Below, in pieces: positions 42,421-54,300 of a DNA stretch of 64,000 nt. The translations under genes were made by a program, and so were the position numbers. Source of the DNA: Symbiodinium natans (taxonomy: Eukaryota; Sar; Dinophyceae; Suessiales; Symbiodiniaceae); the NCBI GenBank assembly GCA_905221605.1, contig CAJNDS010002153.1, positions 100,001 through 164,000 on the forward strand, written 5' to 3'. Every line of letters starts with the position of its first letter. Positions within the stretch are counted from its first letter, which is position 1. A model generated the notes under the pieces. The model did not search any database. It was not told the origin of the DNA and saw only the letters and a list, made by a program, of their open reading frames with translations.

Positions 42421-42640
42421 CTTAACCCCTAAACCCTAAACCCTAAACCCCAAGCCCTAAACCCCAAACCCCAAAACCGTAAACCCTAAACCGTGAACCC
42501 TAAGCCCTTACCCTAAACCCTAAACCTTGAACCCTGAACCCCAAACCCTAAACCCCGTAGACCCTAAACCGTCAACCCTCAGACTAGACCCCAATCCCAT
42601 GACCGTCTGAACCCTAAGCCCAAACCGCTAACCTGTGCGA
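42421..42640 (-). repeat. Degenerate CCCTAAA array
   Basis: CCCTAAA, CCCCAAA, CCGTAAA, CCCTGAA and CCCTAAG variants, same orientation as the clean array 570 bases upstream. The unique sequence in between is therefore bracketed by two CCCTAAA arrays. Confidence 0.8.
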
Positions 42641-42732
42641 GAACGTCCAAGTTTGCAAGGTTCAAACCCGATCCCAAGGCACAAGTGATTTCATGCATTT
42701 TTGCCGAGAGGTGTTGCAAATTCGCTGGCTAG

Positions 42733-42820
42733 AGAAGTCACAGGTGACACCCGAGAGAAGTCACAAGCGAGTCGCCTCTCGAGAAGTCACAAGTGACACC
42801 CGACAGAAGTCACAAGTGAC
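42733..42820 (-). repeat. Inverted repeat, right copy, with tandem partial units
   Basis: The first 38 bases pair with 41,471-41,508. The phrase AGAAGTCACAAGTGACACCCG is then repeated with changes to about 42,820. Together the two copies enclose the telomeric island. Confidence 0.8.
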
Positions 42821-42829
42821 CCGCCTATC

Positions 42830-45800
42830 CCATCGAGCCTATGCATGCTCCTAGTTCCTCATCGCATGTGCTATGATGCACATTGGTAGTTTACGTGCCC
42901 AGCATCACAGCGCACAGGAGCAAGGTGCGCCAGCCCCAAAAGTGGTAACCAAGTCGCTGCACACTGGCACCGTGGCAGATGCGGTCTGAGTGCTTAGTGA
43001 TCTTGCACGTGCGTCTTGCTCTCGTAAGACAGTGAATCGGCCATGAAGCAGTGCAGGCTGCAACTCGTTTTCCAGGTCTTGGCTGGGGTGAGATCCGTGT
43101 ACGCCTCTCTTCCGAACGCAGTGGCAGAGGGCGAGGCCAGATGTGACGTTTGCGTTGGCTTCTGAGCTCTATGATCGCACTGGCCCCGAGCTTCAGGACA
43201 TGCCAGCACGGCAAGTACAACAAGTGGAGGCACAGGACGGCGCAGTGGAAGTGCAAGAGTGGAAGTCTCTTGTCCCAAAAAAACTTGTTCACATCTGTTT
43301 ACGCTTACACCGTCCTGGTGGAAGAAGGCAAGCTCTGAGAGCAACGCTGAGACCTGGGTCCTCTTCGTGCAGCGCGAATCGCCCTCGGAGCTGTTGCATA
43401 ACATGACGTCATGAACCTTCAAAATGCGCTTTTGTGCTTGCTTTCTTTGCTTGCTTCTGGAACTTCTGCAGAATTCCTACGTCCATGACCGGCAAGGCAG
43501 TTCTCGTCCATCTTCTCTCTTGCTACCCTCCTCTGGCAGTACTCCGATTCTCAGCGCTCTCATCCTCACACCTATGTGCCCATATTCAAGTGTTTCCAGC
43601 CTACAGCCAACCCATTTCTTCTTTAGCATGGACGAGCCCACCCTTCAAGTTCGAATTGAGGCCATCTTTGCCTTTGCCGTCATGGCGCTTGGTTTCAGCT
43701 TGCTGGTTGGCCTCCTCGTCAGGAGCCCTGGGCCTTTGCTGATGTTCTGAAAGCCCTGCTTGACCGCATGCCTTGACAAACACGAAGCTGAGTCAGTAAG
43801 GTGATGTGCTTTGCTCCCGGATTGGCCAAAGGTCATCGCGGCTACACCTGAGAAGCGACAATTCAGTTGGGCAACTGTGCATAGACCGAGCCACGTCAAC
43901 CCTTATGTCGCGCGGAAAATTGCAACCTGATCCTTTCGGGGTTGCTGGTATGACAACACCCCACGAATTCGCAGCTCGGCACTTGCAACACATTGTGTGC
44001 ACCTGGAAGGCTCGAGCTCCCCAAAACTCAGCTTACGCGCCCGATCAAAGGCCTCGACGCCTCCCTGACTCTGCCCCTACCCAAGATTTGTAGCAGTTCT
44101 TAGCACCGCGTAGCACCGTGTATCATCGCAGGCCAATCGGAAGGGGCAATTTTGACAGAATGCCCACCCGCGAAACCCAAAACACCCAGGTGGTCGATAT
44201 GATGAGGCAGGCTCTTCGCGTTGGCTCCTGAGTGACCAGTCGATGCGAGCTCTGTGGGCATGTTCACTTGAGCATCTTGCAATCTGTTGATGCGTTGCAC
44301 AAGTTCTAGGTCTACGGATACTGCATCTTCATGTGCCTGTGATTGCTTGCGGTGTCAGGTTGCCAGCCGTGAGGCGGTCCTTCTTCGTAGCAGCCCGGTG
44401 CTGCCGCTGGCTCAGGAATCTTCCGTCATGTTTCCACTTGAAACTGAAGTCGTGCAACCGCGTTGCGTGATGGGCATTAGCTGTTGGACATGGCATGGGG
44501 CTGAGGCAGCAGCCGCAGCAGCAGCTCGTCCGTCACTTTGCGGGACCCGTCCCGGCCATAGTAGCGTGCTGCCAAAACCAGTGAAGTAGTGGCCAGTGCC
44601 GGTCAAGGTGTGGGGATCAGGGCGTGCTGCTCCGAACTGTCAAGTCGCCACACAGTTAGATCAGTTGTTTAAAGATCTGAAATCAAGAGAATGGCTCGCA
44701 TTCGATTTACGTTGCGGACTTTTTCTTGGAGGGGGCGGGGGAGGGGGAGGGTCGGGCTGATCTACAAAGTGAAAGGCTGGAAAGAAAGAGCAGGAAGGAC
44801 AGCAAGAAAGAAAAACGGAGAACGTGAGACAGAAAGATAGACAGAAAGAACATGGGCAAGACCGGACTGGACAGAACTAGAGGCCCCCCTCCTTTACCCT
44901 CCACCCCCGTTGCTGAGTTTAAATATCACACCGACGGAACAATTGAAGGCGTTCAAAGCAACAACAAATGACAACCACCTACTAAGTCACTGGGAAATCC
45001 CGACGCGCAACTCGCAAGCAAGGTCAACACCATCAAAGCCTGAAGATTCAATAGGAGAGTTTGCTTCAGAAGCATGCGACTCCTTTCCAAACCTGTCATG
45101 CGCACTGCAAATGTCCCTACCCCCTCCCCTAATGCTTCTGTTGGAAGAGTGTGTCGTGCGCGTTCCAAGGTGGCGAAGAAGGAGTTCAAGCCCGCCTCGC
45201 CTGGATCTTGCGGACTTGCACAAAAACTGCTTGGCCATGCGCAAGATTCCGCATGTTTTCTTAGGAATTCTCATCCTGATCATGAGTACGTGGAGACGCC
45301 ATGGACTCAGGGAGTCACTTCCACGGCATGATCCGGGGCATCCCTAAGTCCCTAACAACCTCGGGCAGAGGCCTTCGATGCTCTACATGACTGGCATCCT
45401 CGCTGCCCAACTCTCAGCTACAGAGGGAATCCAGATCTGGACAAGAAGGATAGGCCAGAGTGGTGCAAAGTACGGATAGAGTTCTTTTGGGTCTGTTCTT
45501 TCTTGACTTGTCGGCAAAGAAGTGTTTGCAACCTATGCAGCCTTTGACATGTCGTGAGCAACGTTTGCAGCACACTGCTTGCAAGGTGCCTGTTGCCCCA
45601 TGCTGAGTTGTTTGCGTCTGCATTGCATGCTAGACTTTTTGTTGTGTGACCGGACCTGGCTTTCGATCGAGGTCGTCAGCTTCTGGGGGCTGACTCGACT
45701 TGTCTGAGACGGGCAAGGATGCAGCACGAGACTGGCACAGTGACGATTGCTTTCTATGCAGGTCTGTAGCTGTGTGGTGGGCTTGACAGCACCTGATTTC

Positions 45801-46850
45801 AGTATTAAGCGCATCAGTTATCAAAGGAACATCTGTGCTTTGATGGTTTTGATTCTTCAGTGGTGAAGCCTGCAGAGTGTTTGACATCCGCGTGTTACCT
45901 AAGCAGGTCGAAAAGGTGTGAGGCAATGTGCGCAACACGCTGTGGCAGCCGGGTAAAGGGTGTTGAAAGGTGTTTTGCCGTTCTGCGCTGACATCTCTGT
46001 TTGGCATGGAATGTGGTGTAGCGCTTCGGGTCCAAGCCCACCAACAGCTGCAGCATTTTCGACACTGGTGTCTTGGCTGCATTGCAATCGCGCTCAACTT
46101 GTGTTTATTTGCAGGCCAGGAGTAGACTAGGGCACATGTCAGCTGAGGCTACCCAATCTAGCAAAAGACTCGGTATCGCAGCCTTGGATGCTGAGTCTTG
46201 CTCTTCTCAGGAACCAGCATGGCGCAGGCATTCAAGCGATTTCTGCCGCTCGCAGATCGCATCTTCCCTGCAGAGCAGTGATCCCATCAGCCAGCACTGC
46301 TTGGGTGATACATGGCATGACACATCTGAGTGTAGCATGGCTCGGCTACACACCAACTCAGTTCAAGTATCGTTTGTGATCGCATGAAGCTACTTGCAAG
46401 ACGCTCACAAGTAGTCGCAAGCGCATGATGTCAGAACACAGATGCCTCAGACACAGGACCACTCTCTTGCGAAGGTGCCTAGGCCCAGATAATGATGGCA
46501 TATCATGTGTGACCCCGTCGTGCCATACATGCAGTTTAAGATGTGAAGTGCAGGCCAGGAGAGACAGTAACAGTGTCTTTTTGAATCGCAGATGCTTGTG
46601 AAGTGAAGGGCATCCCCACATGCGTGGCACAATGAATCCCACACATTATACTTATGCGTCTTCAGAACGGACCTCCGGACAGTAGCACTTCATTGCATGC
46701 GTTTCCAGATACTGATGCTAACCTGCATGGAGTCACCAGGCATTTTGGTACAGAAGCTCAAGGCCCCTGGCTTAAGCTTGTGGTGCATACTTGCGGGTCC
46801 GAGATGCATGAGCTGTGCCATAGCTGTGGAATCTTCCCCGAATCTCAGAA
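42830..46850. other. Unassigned 4 kb, with one hydrophobic exon-like frame
   Basis: About 43,140-43,280 (+) reads like protein (TFALASELYDRTGPELQDM). At 43,628-43,720 a frame begins with ATG after a TTTAG acceptor and encodes a membrane-like segment (FAFAVMALGFSLLVGLLV); it may be the first exon of an unidentified membrane protein. Purine/pyrimidine-rich stretches lie at 41,580-41,635 and 44,725-44,900. Nothing else is assignable. Confidence 0.3.
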
Positions 46851-46858
46851 AACCCTAG

Positions 46859-47485
46859 GATTTCCTGAGGCGGAAGCCAAGTCTGCCGGTGGAATTTTGC
46901 TGCCTGACTCCGCCAAACAGGAGATGAATCAGGCACAGGATGCTGTGATGCCGAAGTTTTTGTTGGAAGGCAACTCGTGATTTGATTCCGTCTCTGTTTA
47001 GATTCTGTCTTGACAAAAATGCAGGCGAAGGTTTTGGCTGTTGGACTTGGGCGAAGAAATCAGCAGGGCGAGATCATTCCGATGCAAACCAAGGCCGTGT
47101 CTAAGCATGGGGGGGACGCATCTCGGAACGTCCCTCTCAACTCTCTCAGGTCGGAGACGTCGTGGTCATCCCTCGATATGGTGGCACGGAGGCGCCGCTA
47201 AGAGTTTGACAATGTCGAGACTCCCGATGCAAGTACCTGGGAGAAACAGTTACAGTTGGACAGAACCAGAAGATCGATACTTGCCACGCAGATCAAGCTT
47301 GACGACGAAGAGTACCAGATTTATCGGGACGAGGCAGCAGCATTCCCGAATTCTGCAGCACCTGCTGATTCAGCGGTTCTCGCAGTGCTGTCACTCATCA
47401 CTCATGTGGGTGCCAAGTTAGAGATTGCCGTGCGTGCTGTGCTTGTCGATTGCAGGACATTGTCGGCGTCATCAAAGAGGAGTGA
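46859..47485 (+). CDS. Co-chaperonin Cpn10 (GroES family), five visible exons
   Basis: Caps the Cpn60 chaperonin in mitochondria or plastids. Exon 46,859-46,932 gives PEAEAKSAGGILLPDSAK, which includes the start of the mobile loop. Exon 47,025-47,093 gives KVLAVGLGRRNQQGEIIPM. Exon 47,150-47,191 gives VGDVVVIPRYGGTE. Exon 47,292-47,333 gives IKLDDEEYQIYRDE. The last exon 47,456-47,485 gives DIVGVIKEE and TGA. Joined, these follow the Cpn10 family order without gaps. All four introns begin GC and end AG, with a G after the acceptor in three of four. The exon(s) encoding the first 10-20 residues (the VLV segment) were not located upstream, so any targeting peptide is unknown. Confidence 0.9.
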
Positions 47486-47489
47486 GTGA

Positions 47490-50400
47490 GGTGACAACGG
47501 TAGTTCTTTTCCCATGGCTTACCAGAGCACATCAGCGAGCTTTTGCTTCTTGAAACCAACTTGTTCCACTCAGGGTTCTTTTGACATAAAGCGGTCAGAT
47601 GCTCAAGCTTCTCATGCGCCGAACTCCTGAAGCCTGAATGGAACCTGCAGTGAGTGACGCGTTGTCACAGTTTGGACTCCGAGTTTTGTTACTGCCTTGG
47701 CTGCAGCCTCCTGAGTTCGTTTTGCAAGTTTGTAGCTGCCTCAAGTGCCATAAGTGGAAAAGAGATTGCTTTTCTCACCCAGGAGAATGGGCCAGGAAAC
47801 CACAAACCTTGACACACAGCTGACCATTCGGGATGCTGGAAAGGATGAATTCGCTTTTTGCTCCAAGTTGATGTTTTGGCCAAGTAAATGTTGCAGACTC
47901 TTGCTAGATGCTTTTTCAGTGGGCAATGTCCTTGCGCCGTTACGCTTCTTCGGCTCAGGCTTGAGGCTAAACACAGGGGCATCCATGATTGTAAAATAAG
48001 TGGTGCCCGACAGAGGAGTGGCGTGTTCGGACAATCGTGCGGCATGTCACTTATATCAATGTCCCTTCCACTGCTTATGCTCCAGGACTCGCCACAATGC
48101 CGACTGTGCCGGCACGGGTGCCGGCGCTAGTAACAGCCGTTTGCTTTTTTAGAGGACTTTGAGATGTGGCCTTTTATGCTTACGAATGCTAGGCCTGCCA
48201 GTCGAGCTTCTACCGCTGTCCCTCCAACGAGGCCGACTTTGGGCTTTTCCTTGTCGCGCTGCTTCTTGACCTCAATGAAGAGCTAATGCTGCTTCCGCCG
48301 GCCCCGGAAAAGGCGCCAAACATGCGCAGCAGGATGCAATTCAAGCAAGCGCAGGTTAGCGCAGGGGGTAACTAAGACTGTGGAAAGGCAGCTAGTGCCT
48401 CGCCAGCAAAGCGGCGATGGTGGATGAACGAGGTTCTCACTGTCCCACCTACTAGCAAGACCACAGCCAAGGGAATGGGCTCGGGATAGCCTTCGTGAAA
48501 CAACGTGCAGCACAAGTGGGAGCTTGGGAGCGGTGAGCGCGGCATCCCGAGCACCCGGCTTGTGCTTGTTGGGGGGGGGGGGGGGGGCCCGGGGGTCTCG
48601 CCGACTTTGAACAAAACACGGGTTTGGTTGGGGGCTAGAGGGGAGGAGCTAAAACAATCCTGCGCGTTGAGGGGCTCTGGCTCTGGAGTGGTGCGGGAGG
48701 GAGGGGCTAGCGGGGGTCCATGAGGGTCCGACTTGTGCGAGAGCAGAAAAAGCCCTTCACTGGCGGCCGGAAATGCTGACCTGAAAGGTCACAAGCTCCC
48801 GGCGCTACTTGTCCGAGGCCAGCAGCCCTCAGCAAAGAGCTACAGTAAGCTGCACTTCCGGGATTGTAGGTGGTTTCGAGGTGGTTTCGGAGCAAAGCAA
48901 ACCTTTGCCTTTTGCTGGCTGCCTGCAGCTATAGACACCCTGCAAGCAGCATCGAGGGACAATACATGTCCACATAGTAGACGGGGACGTCACCAACACA
49001 AAGTGCACTTCTGCGCCGGGAACAAGAAGTCTTTGGTATGCATTTCGACAGTGCACGGGCGCAACGCCAAGCAGTTCTGACCCTCAGAGAATTCAAGGAT
49101 TCAAGGCCAGAACCGCACAAGAGAACACAAATCTGGCAAAACGAGCAAATTGCTGTTGCACTCCCTTGGCATGGATGCAATTTGCTCGATTGCAACAGTA
49201 CAAAAAGGCGTTGTCAACACGGGTGTTGTGAGGCATGAGGAGCCTCGCAAGCGAATCAAGAGAGCTCCAAGCATCCTAGAGCTTCGAAACGGGTTCAGGT
49301 TGAGGGGATTGCCGATTTGGCTTGAGGCCATGCCACACCATCGTGAGAATCGTCGTGCAGGACGATGTGGTCTGAAATGTTTCTCGTAGTTCCTCGAGTT
49401 TGTCAGCTCCACACGCTTGGGGTCAAGGAGCGGCTCTGCATATCAGCCACTCGCCGCCGCCATCTTCACCAACAGCTGGCAGCGTCAGGCCGAATGATTA
49501 GTCTTCCAAGCTTTCCTCTTGCTGTTGCAGTTGCTTGCAGTTGCTCTCCGGCTTGCTATAAGGTATCGGAAAGGATACCTCCGTGCTTGCACCTAGAGCG
49601 CAGGATTGAATTTGTGACTGAGATGTTAGAAACCATGCTGCCCGGCAGCCGTTTCGGACAAAGAATCCATGGCGTGTGAAGGCATCTCTCGGCCGCACTG
49701 TCCTTTTATACTGCAATACGTTGTACACGCCCTGGTCAGGAAGCGGGACACGTTGCATGACTGGCCCATGGCTGCCAATGTCAAATCCGTTTGACAATCC
49801 ATGGTGCAATGGGCGGCTTATGGCGGCTTGCCAGCTCGGCTGTTTTTGGCAGTGCCGGTCTGAGCTTTGCGAGCTGTGCTGACTTCTTCCATCGCATCTC
49901 TTCGTTAGTGTTTCCACTGGCTACTTCTAAGACGTGCCGGTTGCTGAGCCCATGCATCCAGTGGACAGAGGGCCGGCTCTCGCGACGTCAGGTCCTCCTT
50001 GTGCAACGCAGTACTGCTACGGGTGGAAGGAAGCTCTTCCAGAGCTCGAAGATACTTGGTCTATCATGGTCTACGCTGGCCACACCTGCTTGCCATCACT
50101 CGCTCAAGATGGTCTTGACTCGGTGGCTAGCTTCCAGATGCAGCGTGCTTAACGTTGCTTTGAGGTCGTCTCAGTTCGAAGAAGAGAAGAAACAACACCA
50201 CCAACCTGGGGTGCTTTATGGTGCTTTGCACGCTACTCAAGTGTCGTGCAAGATCACATCCTGGCGCGCACACCGTACAAATTCGGGTTTGCAACAGCAG
50301 GCGCTGAATAGCTGAAGCAGTCAGACTCAGAAGTCTATGTGAGCACCCGTGTCATTCCACACCCTAGGATCAGTCCGTGTATTCGCAGGACTAGGCTGGC

Positions 50401-51300
50401 GATCAAAGCAGGAAATAAATGCGGGCTCTACCTTCACAGGCATCTTTGTGAAAGCTGCTGTTGGAAGCATCCGCAGTGCCTTTAACAATTCCAGCTGTCT
50501 ACGCCCGATTTCCGAAAGCGGCTGTCTCGAGGAATCCGGCGCATGGTACATTGCTGTAGTCCAAAGTCCGACACGGCTGTCTCGAGGAGTTGAGCGCGCC
50601 ATATGGCAGTGGCACCCATGACATCACCCATCCAAGATCTCTGAGCCGACTGTGAACTGAAGATACATGAATATGGTAAACATTGGTGGGTTCGCTGTGC
50701 TGCTAGTGCTGTGTTTGGGGGTGGATATGGTAGCCTTGAGCGTCGCGCTATGCATGCGCAAAATCAGACTGTACGATGGTAAAAGTAAGTCATGCGCCCG
50801 CGTTTAAGTATGGGACATTCTCACTAGACTAGCAGAAGCCCAGTGCTGTCACGAACATGCAGCCCAATCAAAGGAATGTCTATGAGTGGCTCAGCTGCAG
50901 AATTCATATAGATGTGAAGGAGAGCGTATCAATGGTATCAATGCATTGCAAGGCCAGTCAGTTCTCATTTTTCTGCTTCTTCCAAAAGCCAGCTTTGCAT
51001 GCCGCATTGGGTTAGGTTGGATGCCACGAAAGTGGAATCCGACATTGCCAATGCCAGGAGCGCCACTCACTTGGGAGCTTGATCACACGCCCTTGCAACA
51101 GAGAAGTTCAAAAAGTGAGGATGCCTCGTGATTCCCCTGAAGTGATGCACGCGCCAACATGTTGTGAAGTGTACACGGGGCCCAGCAGGTGCCGCGCAAG
51201 AACGCTTAACAGCGCTCCTGGAAGCCTCCCACAGAACTGAAACTCCGGGCGGGTGTCTGGGAGCCTCTACGAGCCTCTGTGTGTCCAGTGTTAATCCCAC
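47490..51300. other. Unassigned 3.8 kb between Cpn10 and sulfhydryl oxidase
   Basis: Several frames on both strands look partly protein-like (for example 50,327-50,602 minus, and 50,400-50,560 plus), but there are no motifs. A run of 17 G lies at 48,571-48,588, a possible assembly weak point. Confidence 0.3.
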
Positions 51301-51318
51301 GCTGGGCTTTCTTGACCA

Positions 51319-54300
51319 GGAATGCATGGGTGGTGATGTACTATGCCGACTGGTGTCCGCATTGCCATCACTATGCTCCCATGTTTGAAAGGCCACACCT
51401 TTCCCTCATCATGCTAAAGTCAGCCACACCGTCCGGCCGTGTGGAACGATGTCGCCTTCCATAACAGGATTGCGGCTGCGGTGTCACCATTACATCAAGG
51501 AGACGTGGTGCCCTCGGCTTGCGCTCTCCTTTCCCCAGTCTTGTGAGATGCTGGGACTGGGCAGATACATGTTGACCTGCATTGAGGTGCACTTTGGTGC
51601 CGATGCTTGGCACAACCAGCAGTCCTTTCAAACATGAGAAGAATTCATACCAGACACCAGCATCACCAGCTCCACGCGTTCAAGAGAAACCTGCAAGTGC
51701 TCCCTTTCTCGTTTGGCTTGACCAAGCAACGTTACTCGAGAGATGCTCGCAGCATCAGCTCAGCTCAGTTGAATTGTCCGGACTTCATGGCCTTCTGCAT
51801 GAAGATCCAAGTCTCGGGTTACCCAAGTGTGCGTGCATACCATTTCAAAGGCCCGGACCCCCAAATGCAGCGCCTCAACTGCCTTTGTAGCACATGTGAT
51901 CTCGCATTGCACCGGTTGCTTGAGAAGGTGATACTGGCTCGTCTTTGAGTGGAAAGACTCCTGATGCTCGGTCGCAGGGCCGTGGTAGCTGCTGTGGGAT
52001 GCTTTAGGAACGGTGCCTCTTAAACATCGTACCGCCTGAATTGCCGAAGCCCCAACAATGAGCAAACCGGGCTCTTGCGCACTGATGCGTGGTGTCGGGT
52101 GTCATGCTTGGCCAATGCAAGCGGTGCTGCTTCGTGATGTCTACACGCATTTCACGTAGAAGGGTTGTCACGAGATTGTATCGTCAGGCACCTGCTTGGA
52201 ATGCGGGTGCTTTCAGAGAGACTTGCTTGTCAAGCGCATCAGTTCCTCACTGACGGTCGTTTTCCCACCGTTGCTGAAACGAGTGCATGCAACTTGCCAA
52301 AGCTGGAACATTTTTGAGATGCAACGTGCCTATGTGGACGATCAAAAGCCTCACGCGTTTGCCTTCGCGATTTGACTCTTTTGGAGTGTTTTTTTGTTTG
52401 GAGTGGGGTGCAAAAAATCGGTGCCATGAAGCTGTAGACGGGTCAACCTTCTGTGTGGAGTCTACTGGAGTCCGGCTTTTCAGCTTTGCGAACGGGCATG
52501 TGCAGATTCTTCACTGCCTTGCATGGACTAAGAGCATGCCGTACCCCGGGCACGATTCTCCCTGGTTGCCTTGTTGTGTGCTGCGCAGGGAAGTAGATGG
52601 AGTTTAGGGCTTGAAGTCTCACACCTTTGTCACCTGCTTGCGGACAAGGATAGGAAGATGGTGCACCAAGAGGACGCCTTTGTCGCCACCGGCCCAGGTC
52701 GCCAATGTTCCTTCCAGCTTGGCTCGCAAACTCTAGCCTTGTTTCGTTTTGCATAGAACATCCGGAACAATGCTGGTAACAGATGTTCTTGATGCCCTAG
52801 GGAGTGTAGGGGTTCTTGCCATGACATACACCTTATAACAATGAAGTGCCCCTAAGTGGTTTCTATGACACTCTGCAGAACGAAGCCCTGAAAGCTTTCT
52901 TTTCTAACGTGAGGTCCCAGAAGGTTTTCGAAGGTCAGGATGACTCGGTAGGCGACAAAGTCAGGCCTGGATTCGCAAGAATGTTCCTTCACAGTCAATC
53001 GAGACGCCTGCCGAGAGCTGAGCCAACTCTTGGAGCTTTCAGAGCCGGATGGTTCCGAAGTTCCGAAGTTCCGAAGCACTGGCCAAGGCCAACCTCACTG
53101 TGCTCGGTCTGCATACGGTGCCCGGTGCCATGCAGGGCTTGCACCCACTTGCGCCACGCAGAATCAAGCTGAGTGCTGGAGGTGCCAGTCTTGGTGTCAA
53201 CCAAGCCAGGCACGGTCCCGAAGCTGCGCGGTCACAGCGAGGCAGTTGTGCTTTCGGAAGTGCCTCTCCAAGCTCCAGCAGTCTGCTTGAGTCAAGCAAG
53301 CTGCTACTGATGTAGGCTGTTGGTACCACATCGATTGCAGCAGCCAGTGTGCTTCACCAGACGGAGGTTGAAAGCTGAAGTCGCTAACGGGCTTGCGAGA
53401 GGGAACAGGGGACATTTCGTGGCTTGAGGCATATCGTGTATGACACTAACCAGGCGTTGTCAGATGCGCTTCCTGCTCTCCATTTAGTCGATGCAGAGGT
53501 GGGAGCCCACTGACATCTAGACCTTCACAACAGTGACAGCAGACTTGCTAAAGTGCGAGTAAGCGTTACTCTGAGGTGGCCATACTCTATTCCCTCAGTC
53601 AGGGGGCCTTTCTGAAAGGCTGCGGATTGTTAGTGTAGTCGTGGTGTAAGCGTCAAGTGACAAGGGACGAGACAAGAGGTCCATGGTTTTCAAAGCGAAA
53701 GCTTTGCACTGTGCTGTCAGACAGGTAGCCCGGATGGCATGCTGAGAGGTGACAGCTTGGTTGAGCTCCAACGCTCCTTAGCTTTACAGAATCTAACAGC
53801 TGCGACACTTGCCACACTCATTCAAAGCGAAGCCAGCAGAGCGTGTCGGCAGATGTTTGCTGAGGTTGGCTGGACTTCCTGAGTCGCAGACTACCAGGCT
53901 CCAGATTAGGGAGCTCTTCGCCGTGTGTGGCTTACACCGAGCACCAAGCAAGCTCCATCAAGCCCGCACATTGGAAGGCTCGAGTCATCGTGATTTGAAA
54001 TCACTGGCAGACAGGACTCGCGAGGCAGCTTTGTCACCGAAGCGTTGTTGTGTTTAGCCTTCGTGCGTCGCTCCCACGAAAAAGAGAAGCGAAGCTATGC
54101 ACAGCCTAAAAAAAGGCCAATTTAGGGCGCGAACGTGAATTGGCTTGGCTTCTGTTGGGCTTTGGCTCTGTTGGGCCATGGTTGGAGGGATGGTGGTTGC
54201 TGCTGTGCCTCACAAACAAGTGACGTTGTGTCACGTGCTGTGTTTCCATGAAATTTCTGCACTCTATGTGCATTGGGCTGTTCACTTGTCGAATTAAACT

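Noticed and set aside
50327-50602. Protein-like minus-strand ORF of 91 codons
   Set aside because: No motif, no second exon, and recognised neighbours are all on the plus strand; left uncalled.
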